In this document: positions 45,807 through 53,961 of the stretch, one piece after another
Position numbering within the stretch: the first letter of the stretch is position 1
Layout of the letters: each line of letters starts with the position of its first letter
NCBI RefSeq assembly: GCF_003797185.1
Contig: NZ_RKMH01000013.1
Span: 52,604-116,603 of the forward strand
Reading direction: 5' to 3'
DNA: 64,000 nt
Source of the DNA: Gordonia oryzae
GTDB lineage: Bacteria > Actinomycetota > Actinomycetes > Mycobacteriales > Mycobacteriaceae
Notes under the pieces: model-generated
Databases searched by the model: none
What the model was told of the DNA's origin: nothing
What the model saw: only the letters and a program-made list of their open reading frames with translations
Translations under genes and position numbers: made by a program

Positions 45807-46100
45807 TCAGGCCTGCATACCGTCGGCGAAGTACGTACCGGCGGCCGCGCCCGTGGCTCCCGCCGACATCATTGCGTGCCCCGCCGACACCAGGAAGGAG
45901 GCTGCCAGATTAGATGCCTGCGCGGGCGCATAGCCGAGGAGGTATTCGACGCCAATCGGACCCACCGCCAGCGCGACTGCGGCGACCATGGCCTCGGCGT
46001 CCGCACTCGAGGCCAGCGCGATCAGCTCACTCGCCGACATGTTGGCAGCCGCGAAGGACTCGATCACTCCCGGCGTCACCGCCAGAATTCCATTAGACAT
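45807..46100 (-). CDS. PE-like small ESX substrate
   Basis: This 97-aa protein starts at ATG 46100 behind GGGGGT. It is Ala-rich and helical (MSNGILAVTPGVIESFAAANM; ASSADAEAMVAAVALAVGPIGVEYLL) and ends AAGTYFADGMQA, where YFAD resembles but does not match Y-x-x-x-D. It leads the substrate operon that continues through the EspB-like, PE-like, PPE, espG and esx genes. The 169 bp upstream hold a palindrome that may be an operator. Confidence 0.75.
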   Translation of the reverse strand: MSNGILAVTPGVIESFAAANMSASELIALASSADAEAMVAAVALAVGPIGVEYLLGYAPAQASNLAASFLVSAGHAMMSAGATGAAAGTYFADGMQA

Positions 46101-46193
46101 GTTTCGTGGACCCCCACCCCTGTAAACCCGATTGTTAGCACCTTGAACCAAGTCAATCAGTGGATCACCGCACGTGCAACCCCTACGCGGCTA

Positions 46194-46213
46194 TGTCATC
46201 GCCATAGATGACA
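46194..46213. promoter_or_regulatory. Palindrome TGTCATC-N6-GATGACA upstream of the substrate operon
   Basis: Perfect 7-bp inverted repeats flank GCCATA at 46194-46200 and 46207-46213, about 95 bp before the PE-like start codon at 46100. The shape suits a dimeric repressor or activator. It lies in the only sizeable gap (46101-46269) of this leftward gene set. The regulator is unknown. Confidence 0.5.
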
Positions 46214-46269
46214 CCGGCTCATCCCTTATCGCATACTACTGCGAGTTCGCCGCCGATGAGAATGCATCC

Positions 46270-46686
46270 TTAGCCGTTGTCGCGCAAGCGTTCGGGATAG
46301 TCACGTGATTGATGTTCGGACAATTCCGACAAAGGGCGCCGAGGGGTCGTCACAGTCCCGTCCCATCGCTCGAGTGCCTCGTTTTGCTGGCGACCGAATT
46401 GATCGGTGAACTCTTTTATCAGATTGTTACGACGATGTAGTGAAGCGCGCGCGGCGTGCTGTGCGGTCTCGACGATCAACATAGAAAGCGACGAATCGGT
46501 GTGACGTGTGATGCCGGGCCCCAGCCACAGCCCCGTCATCGCGCCGACGCCGTCGACCTCGACGGTAACCACCTTGTCCGGGCTCGACACCCTGACGCGG
46601 ATGCCAGTGGTCTGTGCCTGGAGCGACTCCATCAGGTCACGTTGTTTCTCGATCCGCGCAAGCACCGAATTCGCCAGCGTTCTCAT
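46270..46686 (-). CDS. YbaB/EbfC-like ESX accessory protein (EspL-like)
   Basis: This 138-aa protein starts at ATG 46686 in ATGA overlap with the preceding gene. It has a helix (SVLARIEKQRDLMESLQAQT), a beta section (IRVRVSSPDKVVTVEVDGVGAMTGLWLG) and a second helix (SMLIVETAQHAARASLHRRNNLIKEF), the YbaB/EbfC fold as in EspL of ESX-1. EspL-type proteins stabilise or regulate ESX substrates in the cytosol. It is followed by 169 bp of intergenic DNA before the PE-like gene. Confidence 0.78.
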   Translation of the reverse strand: MRTLANSVLARIEKQRDLMESLQAQTTGIRVRVSSPDKVVTVEVDGVGAMTGLWLGPGITRHTDSSLSMLIVETAQHAARASLHRRNNLIKEFTDQFGRQQNEALERWDGTVTTPRRPLSELSEHQSRDYPERLRDNG

Positions 46687-47021
46687 ACCGACCTCAGCCA
46701 TCCGTCACCGGACTGCTCATCCTGGGCACGCTCGTTAAGTTCTTCGAAATCTCGCAAATCGTCCTCGGTGGGCAACTGCGCATACCGGATCACCTGTGGA
46801 TCAGTCCCCTGCTCGACGAGTTGCCGCCTAATGTCAACCTGCGCGCGCATCGCCGCTAGCCTGCTCAGGCGCAAGATCTCATCGGCGAGTGCCTGCGGGT
46901 CGCCCTGGAGCCTACGCGGATCGATGCGGAGCGCGACCGGCAGTCCCACCTGAGTCGTCCGTACCGCCACGGCACCCGATCGGGATTGTGCTGCCGACAT
47001 CATCGGCGGTGGAAGAGCCAT
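46683..47021 (-). CDS. Small ESX-associated protein, YbaB-like helical region
   Basis: This 112-aa protein starts at ATG 47021 with GGAGGATTA directly upstream; that site itself overlaps an earlier in-frame ATG at 47033. It has a short beta section (GAVAVRTTQVGLPVALRID) followed by QALADEILRLSRLAAMRAQVDIRRQL, a pattern also seen in EspH/YbaB-like proteins of ESX loci. It is coupled to the EspL-like gene. It is divergent from espI over about 115 bp. Confidence 0.65.
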   Translation of the reverse strand: MALPPPMMSAAQSRSGAVAVRTTQVGLPVALRIDPRRLQGDPQALADEILRLSRLAAMRAQVDIRRQLVEQGTDPQVIRYAQLPTEDDLRDFEELNERAQDEQSGDGWLRSV

Positions 47022-47136
47022 TAATCCTCCCATTCACTAGTATGACGCAACGACACTCTTGCGCACGGCTCACGATACAGTCGGCTGAGGTCAGCACACG
47101 CGCCTCCGAGGGTGCGATGCGTCGAACGGGGTACAG

Positions 47137-49725
47137 ATGTTTGCAGACGATCACGAGGAGTCACAGACCCCTGCGTGGCTGTCGGGGTCCCCGGAAGACG
47201 ACGCAAATACTGTTGGCAACAAGCGATACCACACAAAATCGGCCACCGGGGACGCGGCGTCCGAGACCGATTCCACGCCCGGCGCGAACGCTAGTCCGAC
47301 GGCCGCCGCCGCCAGCCCCCGAGACAACCCCGCCAGCGCCGACTTCAATCCCTTCGCGGGCATTCTCGGTGGCGCGAGCCCGCTGAGGTCGACAGGTCTG
47401 GGTTACACCGGCGACGTCGACGACGACAACCCGCTGCTGGCGGCGTTCGGTGCCCGCTCGGGTGTCACTGCGGTCACCGAGGAGACCGCACCCTCCAAGA
47501 GTTCGCCGCGCCAGACCCTACTGCCGTCCGAGGACGACCTCGGCTTGGGTGCTATGTGGATGCCGTTGGCCTCGCCCGAAGGCGAAACTACAGAGCCCGA
47601 TGAGCCGCAAACCGATGCCCACACCGACGGCCCGCATGATGCGGCGGGCGGCCCAGGTGAGGCCGCGGCCGATTCGGATGATCTCGACGAGATCGAAGCC
47701 CGTGCAGCACAACTCCTCTCACGACTCGGACGTACCCAGCCCGAGCCGGCACCCCACCCGGAGTTCACCATCCCGACGCTGTCCCACGAGCCGATCGACG
47801 AGTTGTCACACGATGTCCCGATCGTCGCCGACGACCCGCCGTTCCCCACAGACAACGACATCAGAGACGGCGCGATCCCCGAGTACGACGAAGCCTCCAC
47901 AGACAGTGCATATCTCACGGACGACGAGATACCCGCCACCGCCGACAGCCCGACCCCGATCAACACCGGGCCGCCGACACTGCCCGCGGACACGCGGGGT
48001 GGCGCCTCGTCGGAGGATTCAAATGACACCGATCCGCATGCCGCCGATGCGATAACGGTGCGTCATCCGACCATGTCACGGCACCCGCAGCCCACGCCCG
48101 TACCTGCACCGACGACCGAACCGCGGCGTCGTCGTCGGCCCGCGCGACCGCCGTGGCAGCAAGTCCCCCATGTGGGAATGGCCGCACCGCCTTCGGACCC
48201 AACAGCTTCGGGCTCGATACCAACGGGCCTCAAGGCACAGGTGCCGATACAGCACGTGCCCATGGAGTACGGGCCTGCGAACAATGGGCCGACAAACCCT
48301 GAGCCCGTGGACCAGCGTCCGACATCAGCCGCGCCACCACGTGCTCCGGCGGTTGAACCGCGGGCCGAGCAGATGCCCGTCACCCCGGTGCCGTATCCCG
48401 CAGCGCCACAAACCTCTGCGCCACAAACCGCTACCGCACAACCATTCCCACCGCAGCACTCCGCACCGCAGCACTCGGCGCCGCACCCCGCGCCGCCGAT
48501 CACCGATCCCCTCGCGCCTCATCCGCGCCACTCCGAGCCCACTCCGCAGGCACCGTCTGCGCCGCCAGCTCCCGCCCACCAACCACCGTCATCGCCGTGG
48601 CCCGGACACCGTCCACCCGCTCATCAAGCCCCCGCACCGCCACCCGCACAACACTTTTCGGGGCAAGACCCGGCGCCCCAGTATGCCCCGGCGTCACCGT
48701 ACGCCCCTGCGCCACCATTTGCCCCGGGGCCTGCACCTGCGCATCCATCGAATCCGCTGCGCCCGCCGACCGCGGTACCGTCGTTGGACGAGGCGCATCA
48801 GCCTGATCGCAGAAGCGAAGCTCCCCAAGCCGGTTGGCGCCGTGCCGTGTTCACGGTGTCCTCGGGACACGTCAATCCCGGCGAGTCACGGGCGGCCCGG
48901 CGGCGTCAACAGCTACTCGATCAGATCCGCCGACCGATCAATGGCGACTTCCGGATCGCCATGCTGTCGATGAAAGGTGGGGTGGGCAAGACCACCACCA
49001 CGGTGGGTCTCGGCTCGGCGTTGGCCGCGGTGCGCGGAGATCGGGTGATCGCGGTGGACGCCAACCCCGACCGCGGCACACTCGCAGACCGGATTCCGGG
49101 CCGGACCTCGGCCAACGTCCGCGACCTGCTGAACATGGGCCCCATCGACCATTACGCCGCGGTGTCCAACCTCACCTCGACATCCCCAAGTCGTCTGGAA
49201 GTCCTTGCTTCCGAACAAGACCCGGCTGCCGCCACCGCCTACGACGAGGCCGACTACCGGCGCACTATCGACATGCTGCAGCGTTACTACAACATCATCC
49301 TGACCGACTGCGGCACCGGGATCATGCATTCGGTGATGGGCGGGGTCCTCGACCTCGCCCATGCCATCGTCCTCGTGACCACCCCGGCAATGGACGCCGC
49401 GCGCAGTGCCTCGGCCACCCTCGACTGGCTCAATTCCCACGGGTACGGGCGCCTGGTGCGTGAGGCGCACGTCGTCCTCAGCTCGTCCCGCCCGCAAACC
49501 GGCCAGGTCAAGGTCGACAAGATCGTCGATCACTTTGCCGCACGCTGTGATTCGATTCACATGATCCCCTTCGACCAGCACCTCGCCGAGGGTGCGGCGA
49601 TCGACTTCACACACCTGCGGGCACCCACCCAGCAGGCCTTCCTCGAGCTGGCCGCCAATGTGTCCAACAGCTTCGGGATGGTGCGTCGCCACCCCGAGAT
49701 CCGATACCGACGGATGGAAGTATGA
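47137..49725 (+). CDS. espI: EspI-like protein: Pro-rich N-terminus plus MinD/ParA-type ATPase
   Basis: This 862-aa protein starts at ATG 47137. About 590 residues are Pro/Ala/Gln/Glu-rich and disordered, including many PQHSAP-type repeats. A MinD-like domain follows with the deviant Walker A MKGGVGKTTTTVGL near residue 613-623, the Asp-containing VIAVDANPDRGT, and ILTDCGTGIM. This combination is EspI (Rv3876) of the ESX-1 type; EspI links ATP levels to ESX-1 activity in mycobacteria. It overlaps eccA by ATGA. The Pro-rich part is longer than in M. tuberculosis EspI. Confidence 0.88.
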   Translation: MFADDHEESQTPAWLSGSPEDDANTVGNKRYHTKSATGDAASETDSTPGANASPTAAAASPRDNPASADFNPFAGILGGASPLRSTGLGYTGDVDDDNPLLAAFGARSGVTAVTEETAPSKSSPRQTLLPSEDDLGLGAMWMPLASPEGETTEPDEPQTDAHTDGPHDAAGGPGEAAADSDDLDEIEARAAQLLSRLGRTQPEPAPHPEFTIPTLSHEPIDELSHDVPIVADDPPFPTDNDIRDGAIPEYDEASTDSAYLTDDEIPATADSPTPINTGPPTLPADTRGGASSEDSNDTDPHAADAITVRHPTMSRHPQPTPVPAPTTEPRRRRRPARPPWQQVPHVGMAAPPSDPTASGSIPTGLKAQVPIQHVPMEYGPANNGPTNPEPVDQRPTSAAPPRAPAVEPRAEQMPVTPVPYPAAPQTSAPQTATAQPFPPQHSAPQHSAPHPAPPITDPLAPHPRHSEPTPQAPSAPPAPAHQPPSSPWPGHRPPAHQAPAPPPAQHFSGQDPAPQYAPASPYAPAPPFAPGPAPAHPSNPLRPPTAVPSLDEAHQPDRRSEAPQAGWRRAVFTVSSGHVNPGESRAARRRQQLLDQIRRPINGDFRIAMLSMKGGVGKTTTTVGLGSALAAVRGDRVIAVDANPDRGTLADRIPGRTSANVRDLLNMGPIDHYAAVSNLTSTSPSRLEVLASEQDPAAATAYDEADYRRTIDMLQRYYNIILTDCGTGIMHSVMGGVLDLAHAIVLVTTPAMDAARSASATLDWLNSHGYGRLVREAHVVLSSSRPQTGQVKVDKIVDHFAARCDSIHMIPFDQHLAEGAAIDFTHLRAPTQQAFLELAANVSNSFGMVRRHPEIRYRRMEV

Positions 49726-51581
49726 GCCAGAACACACGCGATGCGCAGCGGGTCTTCGACGCCGGGGTGCTGTCCCTGGGGATACCTATCGACGGGCTGC
49801 AGACCGAACGGGACGTGACCTACGCCCTTCGGGCCTTCACCCGCGCCACCGAACGGGACCCCGACATGTGCGATGCATGGCTGGGGCGGGCCGCATGCGG
49901 CGAGGTCACATCGGAGGTGCGCTACAACCTCTATCGGACCTCCACCACCACGCTTTTCCGTGAACAGCGCCGACTCGGTCTGGCACCACGGGAACTGGGC
50001 GGACGCTTCCAGACCGGGCTCTACATCGACTATCCGCTCGCGGGTTTCACCGAGATCTGGCTGGCCTACGCCGCCGGGCTGATCGACGACGGGGAGTACG
50101 GCGAGGCCGAGAGCACTCTGGACACCCTGGCCCGGTACCGGCCGAACATGCCCGAACGCGACCGGTATTCTGACGAAGTTTGCGCCTACCTGCGCGGCAT
50201 CCTGCACTTCACCACCCAGCGATGGCCCGATGTGCTTGCCGCGCTCGATAAGTCGGCCTCCTTCGCCGACGAGTACATCAAATGCGGAGCCGACCTGATG
50301 GTTGGTTCTGCTTGCGCCCAGCTTGGTCTCTTCGGCGAGGGTATCCGCCGACTGGAGTCCGCTGCGGAGGGCCCGATCCCCGCCGCCGTGACCGACGCCG
50401 AGTTCTGCCGCGGATTGACGTTGCGCGAGATGGGTCGCGAAGAGGACGCCCGCGCCATCTTCGAACGCATCTACTCCGAGAAGCCCGACTTTGAAGCCAA
50501 TGCCGCTGCGCTCAACGACCCCAAGTACCGGCTGGTGATCACCGACCGCGCAACGATCGAGTCCCGCACGGACCGTTGGGACCCCAACTCCGCGCCCGAT
50601 CCAAATCTACGGGTGTCGGCCGAACAGGCCGAGCGCGGCGCGAAGCTTCTCGCCGAGGCCCAGGAGGAGCTCGCCGCCCAGATCGGGCTCGATGAGGTCA
50701 AGGTCCAGGTCGCCAAGCTGCAGTCTTCTGCCAAGATCGCCAAGGTTCGCGCAGAGAAGGGTTTGGCAGCCACCTCGCGCAGCAATCACCTTGCCTTCAC
50801 CGGTCCACCCGGTACCGGCAAGACAACCATCGCACGTGTGGTCGCCAAGATCTATTGCGGGCTCGGCATTCTCAGGACGCCCACCGTCATCGAAGCCAAA
50901 CGGGAGGACTTCGTCGGTCAGCATCTGGGCAGCACGGCACTGAAGACGTCGGCACTGATCGACACCGCGATGGACGGGGTGTTGTTCATCGATGAGGCGT
51001 ACACCCTCATCCAGAGCGGGCTGTCCGGCGGCGACGCGTTCGGCCGGGAGGCCGTGGACACGTTGCTGGCACGGATGGAGAACGACAGGGACCGCCTCGT
51101 TGTCATCATCGCCGGATATGACGGCGAGATCGATCGCTTTCTCGCAGCAAACGACGGCCTCGCATCGCGGTTCGCAAAAAGGATTCGCTTCCCGTCCTAC
51201 ACCCCGTCCGAACTCGGCCAGATCGCCCGGGTCATCGCCAAGAATCGGGACTCGGTGATCACCGACGAGGCACTCGACGACCTGGTCGCCGCATGCGAGC
51301 CGCTATTCAACTCGGAGTCTCTCGATCAGAGTGGGTTACCCCGCCGCACTATCGACCGGGCGGGCAACGGCAGATTCGTACGCAACATCGTCGAAGCCGC
51401 CGAGGAAGAACGCGAGTATCGACTGTCCGCCGACCCCGGCATCGACTTCGATGACCTCGACACCGAACACCTGATGCGGGTGGAGGTCACCGACATGCGT
51501 GCGGCCATCAACACTGTGTTGGGCAACCTGGGGCTGGGCAACGTGGGCCTGGGGCGCGTCGACACCGGCTCCCAGGTCTGA
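49722..51581 (+). CDS. eccA: ESX cytosolic AAA+ ATPase EccA
   Basis: This 619-aa protein starts at ATG 49722. The N-terminal ~280 residues form TPR-like helical repeats (DAWLGRAACGE, YNLYRTSTTTLFREQRRLGL, WLAYAAGLIDDGEYGEAESTL). The CbxX/CfqX-type AAA+ domain has Walker A GPPGTGKTT near 362-370, Walker B VLFIDEAY near 421-428, and sensor and arginine motifs in GNGRFVRNIVE. EccA is thought to remodel PE/PPE-EspG complexes before export. EccA is found in ESX-1, -2, -3 and -5 types but not ESX-4, so this locus is not ESX-4-like. The gene ends at a strong hairpin. Confidence 0.94.
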   Translation: MSQNTRDAQRVFDAGVLSLGIPIDGLQTERDVTYALRAFTRATERDPDMCDAWLGRAACGEVTSEVRYNLYRTSTTTLFREQRRLGLAPRELGGRFQTGLYIDYPLAGFTEIWLAYAAGLIDDGEYGEAESTLDTLARYRPNMPERDRYSDEVCAYLRGILHFTTQRWPDVLAALDKSASFADEYIKCGADLMVGSACAQLGLFGEGIRRLESAAEGPIPAAVTDAEFCRGLTLREMGREEDARAIFERIYSEKPDFEANAAALNDPKYRLVITDRATIESRTDRWDPNSAPDPNLRVSAEQAERGAKLLAEAQEELAAQIGLDEVKVQVAKLQSSAKIAKVRAEKGLAATSRSNHLAFTGPPGTGKTTIARVVAKIYCGLGILRTPTVIEAKREDFVGQHLGSTALKTSALIDTAMDGVLFIDEAYTLIQSGLSGGDAFGREAVDTLLARMENDRDRLVVIIAGYDGEIDRFLAANDGLASRFAKRIRFPSYTPSELGQIARVIAKNRDSVITDEALDDLVAACEPLFNSESLDQSGLPRRTIDRAGNGRFVRNIVEAAEEEREYRLSADPGIDFDDLDTEHLMRVEVTDMRAAINTVLGNLGLGNVGLGRVDTGSQV

Positions 51582-51613
51582 ACCGCCCCGGCGACAACAC
51601 CGTCGAGTAACGG

Positions 51614-51645
51614 CAGCGCCCCACCTGCGAGCAGGTGGGGCGCTG
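51614..51645. terminator. Shared hairpin terminator for eccA and tmRNA
   Basis: A perfect 15-bp inverted repeat, CAGCGCCCCACCTGC and its complement, sits around a 2-base centre between the eccA stop (51581) and the tmRNA 3' end (51655). It can end transcripts from both directions. Few T residues follow on either side. Confidence 0.85.
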
Positions 51646-51654
51646 TGCTACCGG

Positions 51655-52026
51655 TGGAGCTGCCGGGAATTGAACCCGGGTCCTCCGTCGGGTTGGCGGG
51701 GCTTCTCCGTGTGCAGTTCACTGAGTCTCTACTCGGATCTCCCGGTCACGTGAACAAGCCAGGATGACGATCCCAGTCGCTGTTGATTGTCCCCTTCGCA
51801 CCCGCGACCGGTGCTAACGGTGAGCTCCCCAAGATGATGCCGGCACCGGACTGGGGAGCAGAGTCCGGGCCGACAGACTACGGGCCCGCTGTCAGGCAGC
51901 GAGGGCGTAGTCGCGCTGATTCTTATCGGCGCTTAATTGGTTGCCGCGACGCTTATACGGTGGTCTCTGGCCTGCACCGACACGCTTCCCCCGCCTCGGC
52001 GTACAGAGTCGAAACCGATCAGCCCC
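51655..52026 (-). ncRNA. ssrA: Transfer-messenger RNA (tmRNA)
   Basis: The minus strand begins GGGGCTGATCGGTTTCGACT at 52026 and ends GGTTCAATTCCCGGCAGCTCC plus discriminator A at 51655. The ends form the tRNA-Ala-like acceptor stem (GGGGCTG with CAGCTCC) and T arm. CCA is not fully encoded (CCG). The tag frame at 51892-51930 encodes ADKNQRDYALAA then TGA. tmRNA rescues stalled ribosomes with SmpB and tags the nascent protein for proteolysis. smpB lies about 1.4 kb upstream on the same strand. Length of 372 nt is usual for actinobacteria. Confidence 0.97.
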
Positions 52027-52062
52027 GAGACAGGTGCCCTCCGATTGCTCGGCGAGCAGTTC

Positions 52063-52091
52063 ATTGTAGCAACCGGACGCACGCGGGTCAT
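52063..52091 (-). promoter_or_regulatory. Candidate ssrA promoter
   Basis: On the minus strand TACAAT (52068-52063) is a good -10 hexamer, with TGACCC at 52090-52085 as a weak -35 at 16-bp spacing. It lies about 37 bp before the mature tmRNA 5' end, leaving room for a processed leader. It falls in the 128-bp gap between the alpha-galactosidase stop and ssrA. Confidence 0.5.
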
Positions 52092-52154
52092 TCCCATTTC
52101 CGTCGGCGCTCGCCCGGCAGTTACTCGCCCGCACATTGTCCTCGCGGGAACCCG

Positions 52155-53465
52155 TCACTGGATCGACAGCACAGCGGTGTCATCGACGCCCACGGGCACA
52201 GACAACTCCCCGCCGTTCGCCTGATACCGGCGCCCGGTCCATGCGTCGACGCCCGACACCGACGAGTCACCGGCCAGCCCGAGGCTCGACAAGCTCACCT
52301 TCAGTGTGCGGGGGTGGTCGGCGCGGTTGGTCAACGAGACGACGAGGCCCTTGGAACCCAGAGCGCGGCTCCATATCTCCGGGTTGTCGGCGACCATGGC
52401 CCCGGCGTGCACGCGCTCGTCCTGATCGATGCCGATGATGGCCTCGTTGGCGAGAATGTCGCGGGTGCGGGTATTCATCGTGGCGAGGTCGTTGCCGGCC
52501 ATCAGTGGGGCGGCCATCATTGCCCACATCGACATCTGCGTGCGCTGCATCGCGGGGGTCAACGCATTGCCGACACCGACGACGAGCATGTCCATGTCGA
52601 CAAAGCTGCCGCCGCCGACCCGTGCGCCGATCGGGGCCACGGCGTCGACGATGTCGAGGATCCCCTGATCCCCCGATGCCGGTGTCGCATCGGCACCGGC
52701 CGGCCGAGTGGTCCACACCGGCGAGACGTCGTTGGTGGCACGTGTCATGGTTGCCACACCGCCCCAATCGAATTGAGCTCCGGGGACAGATCCGGCGATT
52801 CCGCTGTTGGGGTTGATGCTGTACACCATGGGGCGTCCGGCGGATCGGATCGCGTCACGCATCGCGGTGAACGAGGCGATCTGGTCGTCGTGCGCCGAGT
52901 CACCGGAACACCAATCGTCTTTGACAAAATCAACGCCCCACGAGGCGAAGGTGCGCGCGTCGGTGAACTCGTGACCCCCACTGCCTGCGGCCCCCGGATA
53001 GGTTCCGCCGAACTGCGCGCACGTCTTCTCGCGTGCACCGGTATAGATCCCGAACTTCAACCCGCGGGCGTGCACGTAGTCGGCGAGGGCAGCAATCCCG
53101 GACGGAAAGCGCACGGGGTCGGCGACGAGTTGCCCGCGGCCATTGCGATCGGGCGCCATCCAGCAGTCGTCGACGACGACGTAGCGATATCCCTTGGCCG
53201 CCAGGCCCGAGGACACCAGGGCATCGGCCTGCGCACGCACAGTGTGCTCGGTGATGGTGCAGCCGAAGGTGTTCCAACTGTTCCACCCCATCGGCGCGGT
53301 GGCCGGCAATCCGCCGATCGCCGGACCGTCGCCGCCGATGCGCACGGTGTCGTCTCCCTCAGGCGTGCAACCGAGCGCCAGCACAACCAGGGTCACAAGC
53401 ACAACCGCTGCGCGACGCCAGCGGTGCGGCATCCACCGGCGCGAGCGCGTGGGGGTCGGCCTCAC
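52155..53465 (-). CDS. GH27 alpha-galactosidase/melibiase-like exported hydrolase
   Basis: This 436-aa protein starts at GTG 53465, 4 bp after smpB; ATG 53432 is an alternative. An N-terminal signal (RRAAVVLVTLVVLALGC) ends in a Cys that may be lipidated, although the lipobox is not perfect. The GH27 catalytic barrel shows MGWNSWNTFGC, VVVDDCWM, LKFGIYTG, and FVKDDWC with the likely nucleophile Asp184, then SMWAMMAAPLMAGNDL and GIDQD. A C-terminal beta domain follows. It would remove terminal alpha-galactosyl or related residues outside the membrane. It sits unusually between smpB and ssrA. Confidence 0.88.
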   Translation of the reverse strand: MRPTPTRSRRWMPHRWRRAAVVLVTLVVLALGCTPEGDDTVRIGGDGPAIGGLPATAPMGWNSWNTFGCTITEHTVRAQADALVSSGLAAKGYRYVVVDDCWMAPDRNGRGQLVADPVRFPSGIAALADYVHARGLKFGIYTGAREKTCAQFGGTYPGAAGSGGHEFTDARTFASWGVDFVKDDWCSGDSAHDDQIASFTAMRDAIRSAGRPMVYSINPNSGIAGSVPGAQFDWGGVATMTRATNDVSPVWTTRPAGADATPASGDQGILDIVDAVAPIGARVGGGSFVDMDMLVVGVGNALTPAMQRTQMSMWAMMAAPLMAGNDLATMNTRTRDILANEAIIGIDQDERVHAGAMVADNPEIWSRALGSKGLVVSLTNRADHPRTLKVSLSSLGLAGDSSVSGVDAWTGRRYQANGGELSVPVGVDDTAVLSIQ

Positions 53466-53469
53466 GCAA

Positions 53470-53943
53470 TCACATGCCCTTGACGCGGCGGCCAATCTCG
53501 CGGGCGACCTCGCGTTGTGCGGTGCGCCGCGCGATGTCCTGGCGCTTGTCGTGTGCCTGCTTACCGCGGGCCAGTGCGAGTTCGACCTTGGCCCGCCCAT
53601 CGCTGAAGTACATCGACAGCGGCACCAAGGTAAGGTTGCCGTCGCGGATCTTGCCGACGAGATTGTCGATCTCACGCCGATGCATCAGCAGCTTGCGATT
53701 CCGTCGCGGCGCGTGATTGGTCCAGGACCCGCTGCCGTACTCGGCGATGTGGAGTCCGCGCAGCCAGACCTCGCCGTCGTCAATGGTCGCGAACGCGTCG
53801 ACCAACGAGGCTTTGCCCTCCCGCAGGCTTTTGACCTCGGTGCCGAGCAGGGCGACGCCGGCCTCGTAGGTATCGAGGATCGTGTAATTGTGTCGCGCCT
53901 TGCGATTGGACGCGATCAGATTGCGCCCCTTCTCCTTGACCAT
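53470..53943 (-). CDS. smpB: SsrA-binding protein SmpB
   Basis: This 157-aa protein has all the SmpB landmarks: [29 protein letters not shown] at the N-terminus, [22 protein letters not shown] in the middle, and the basic [21 protein letters not shown] tail that mimics an mRNA in the decoding channel. It works with tmRNA in trans-translation. It follows ftsX by 18 bp on the same strand, the order ftsE-ftsX-smpB also seen in mycobacteria. Confidence 0.97.
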   Translation of the reverse strand: MVKEKGRNLIASNRKARHNYTILDTYEAGVALLGTEVKSLREGKASLVDAFATIDDGEVWLRGLHIAEYGSGSWTNHAPRRNRKLLMHRREIDNLVGKIRDGNLTLVPLSMYFSDGRAKVELALARGKQAHDKRQDIARRTAQREVAREIGRRVKGM

Positions 53944-53961
53944 GTCGGTCGTCTCACCTCC

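Noticed and set aside
51655..51730. Separate tRNA gene suggested by the GGTTCAATTCCCGG T-arm
   Set aside because: The acceptor stem pairs with a 5' half about 370 nt away and a tag frame lies between, so it is the tRNA-like part of tmRNA.
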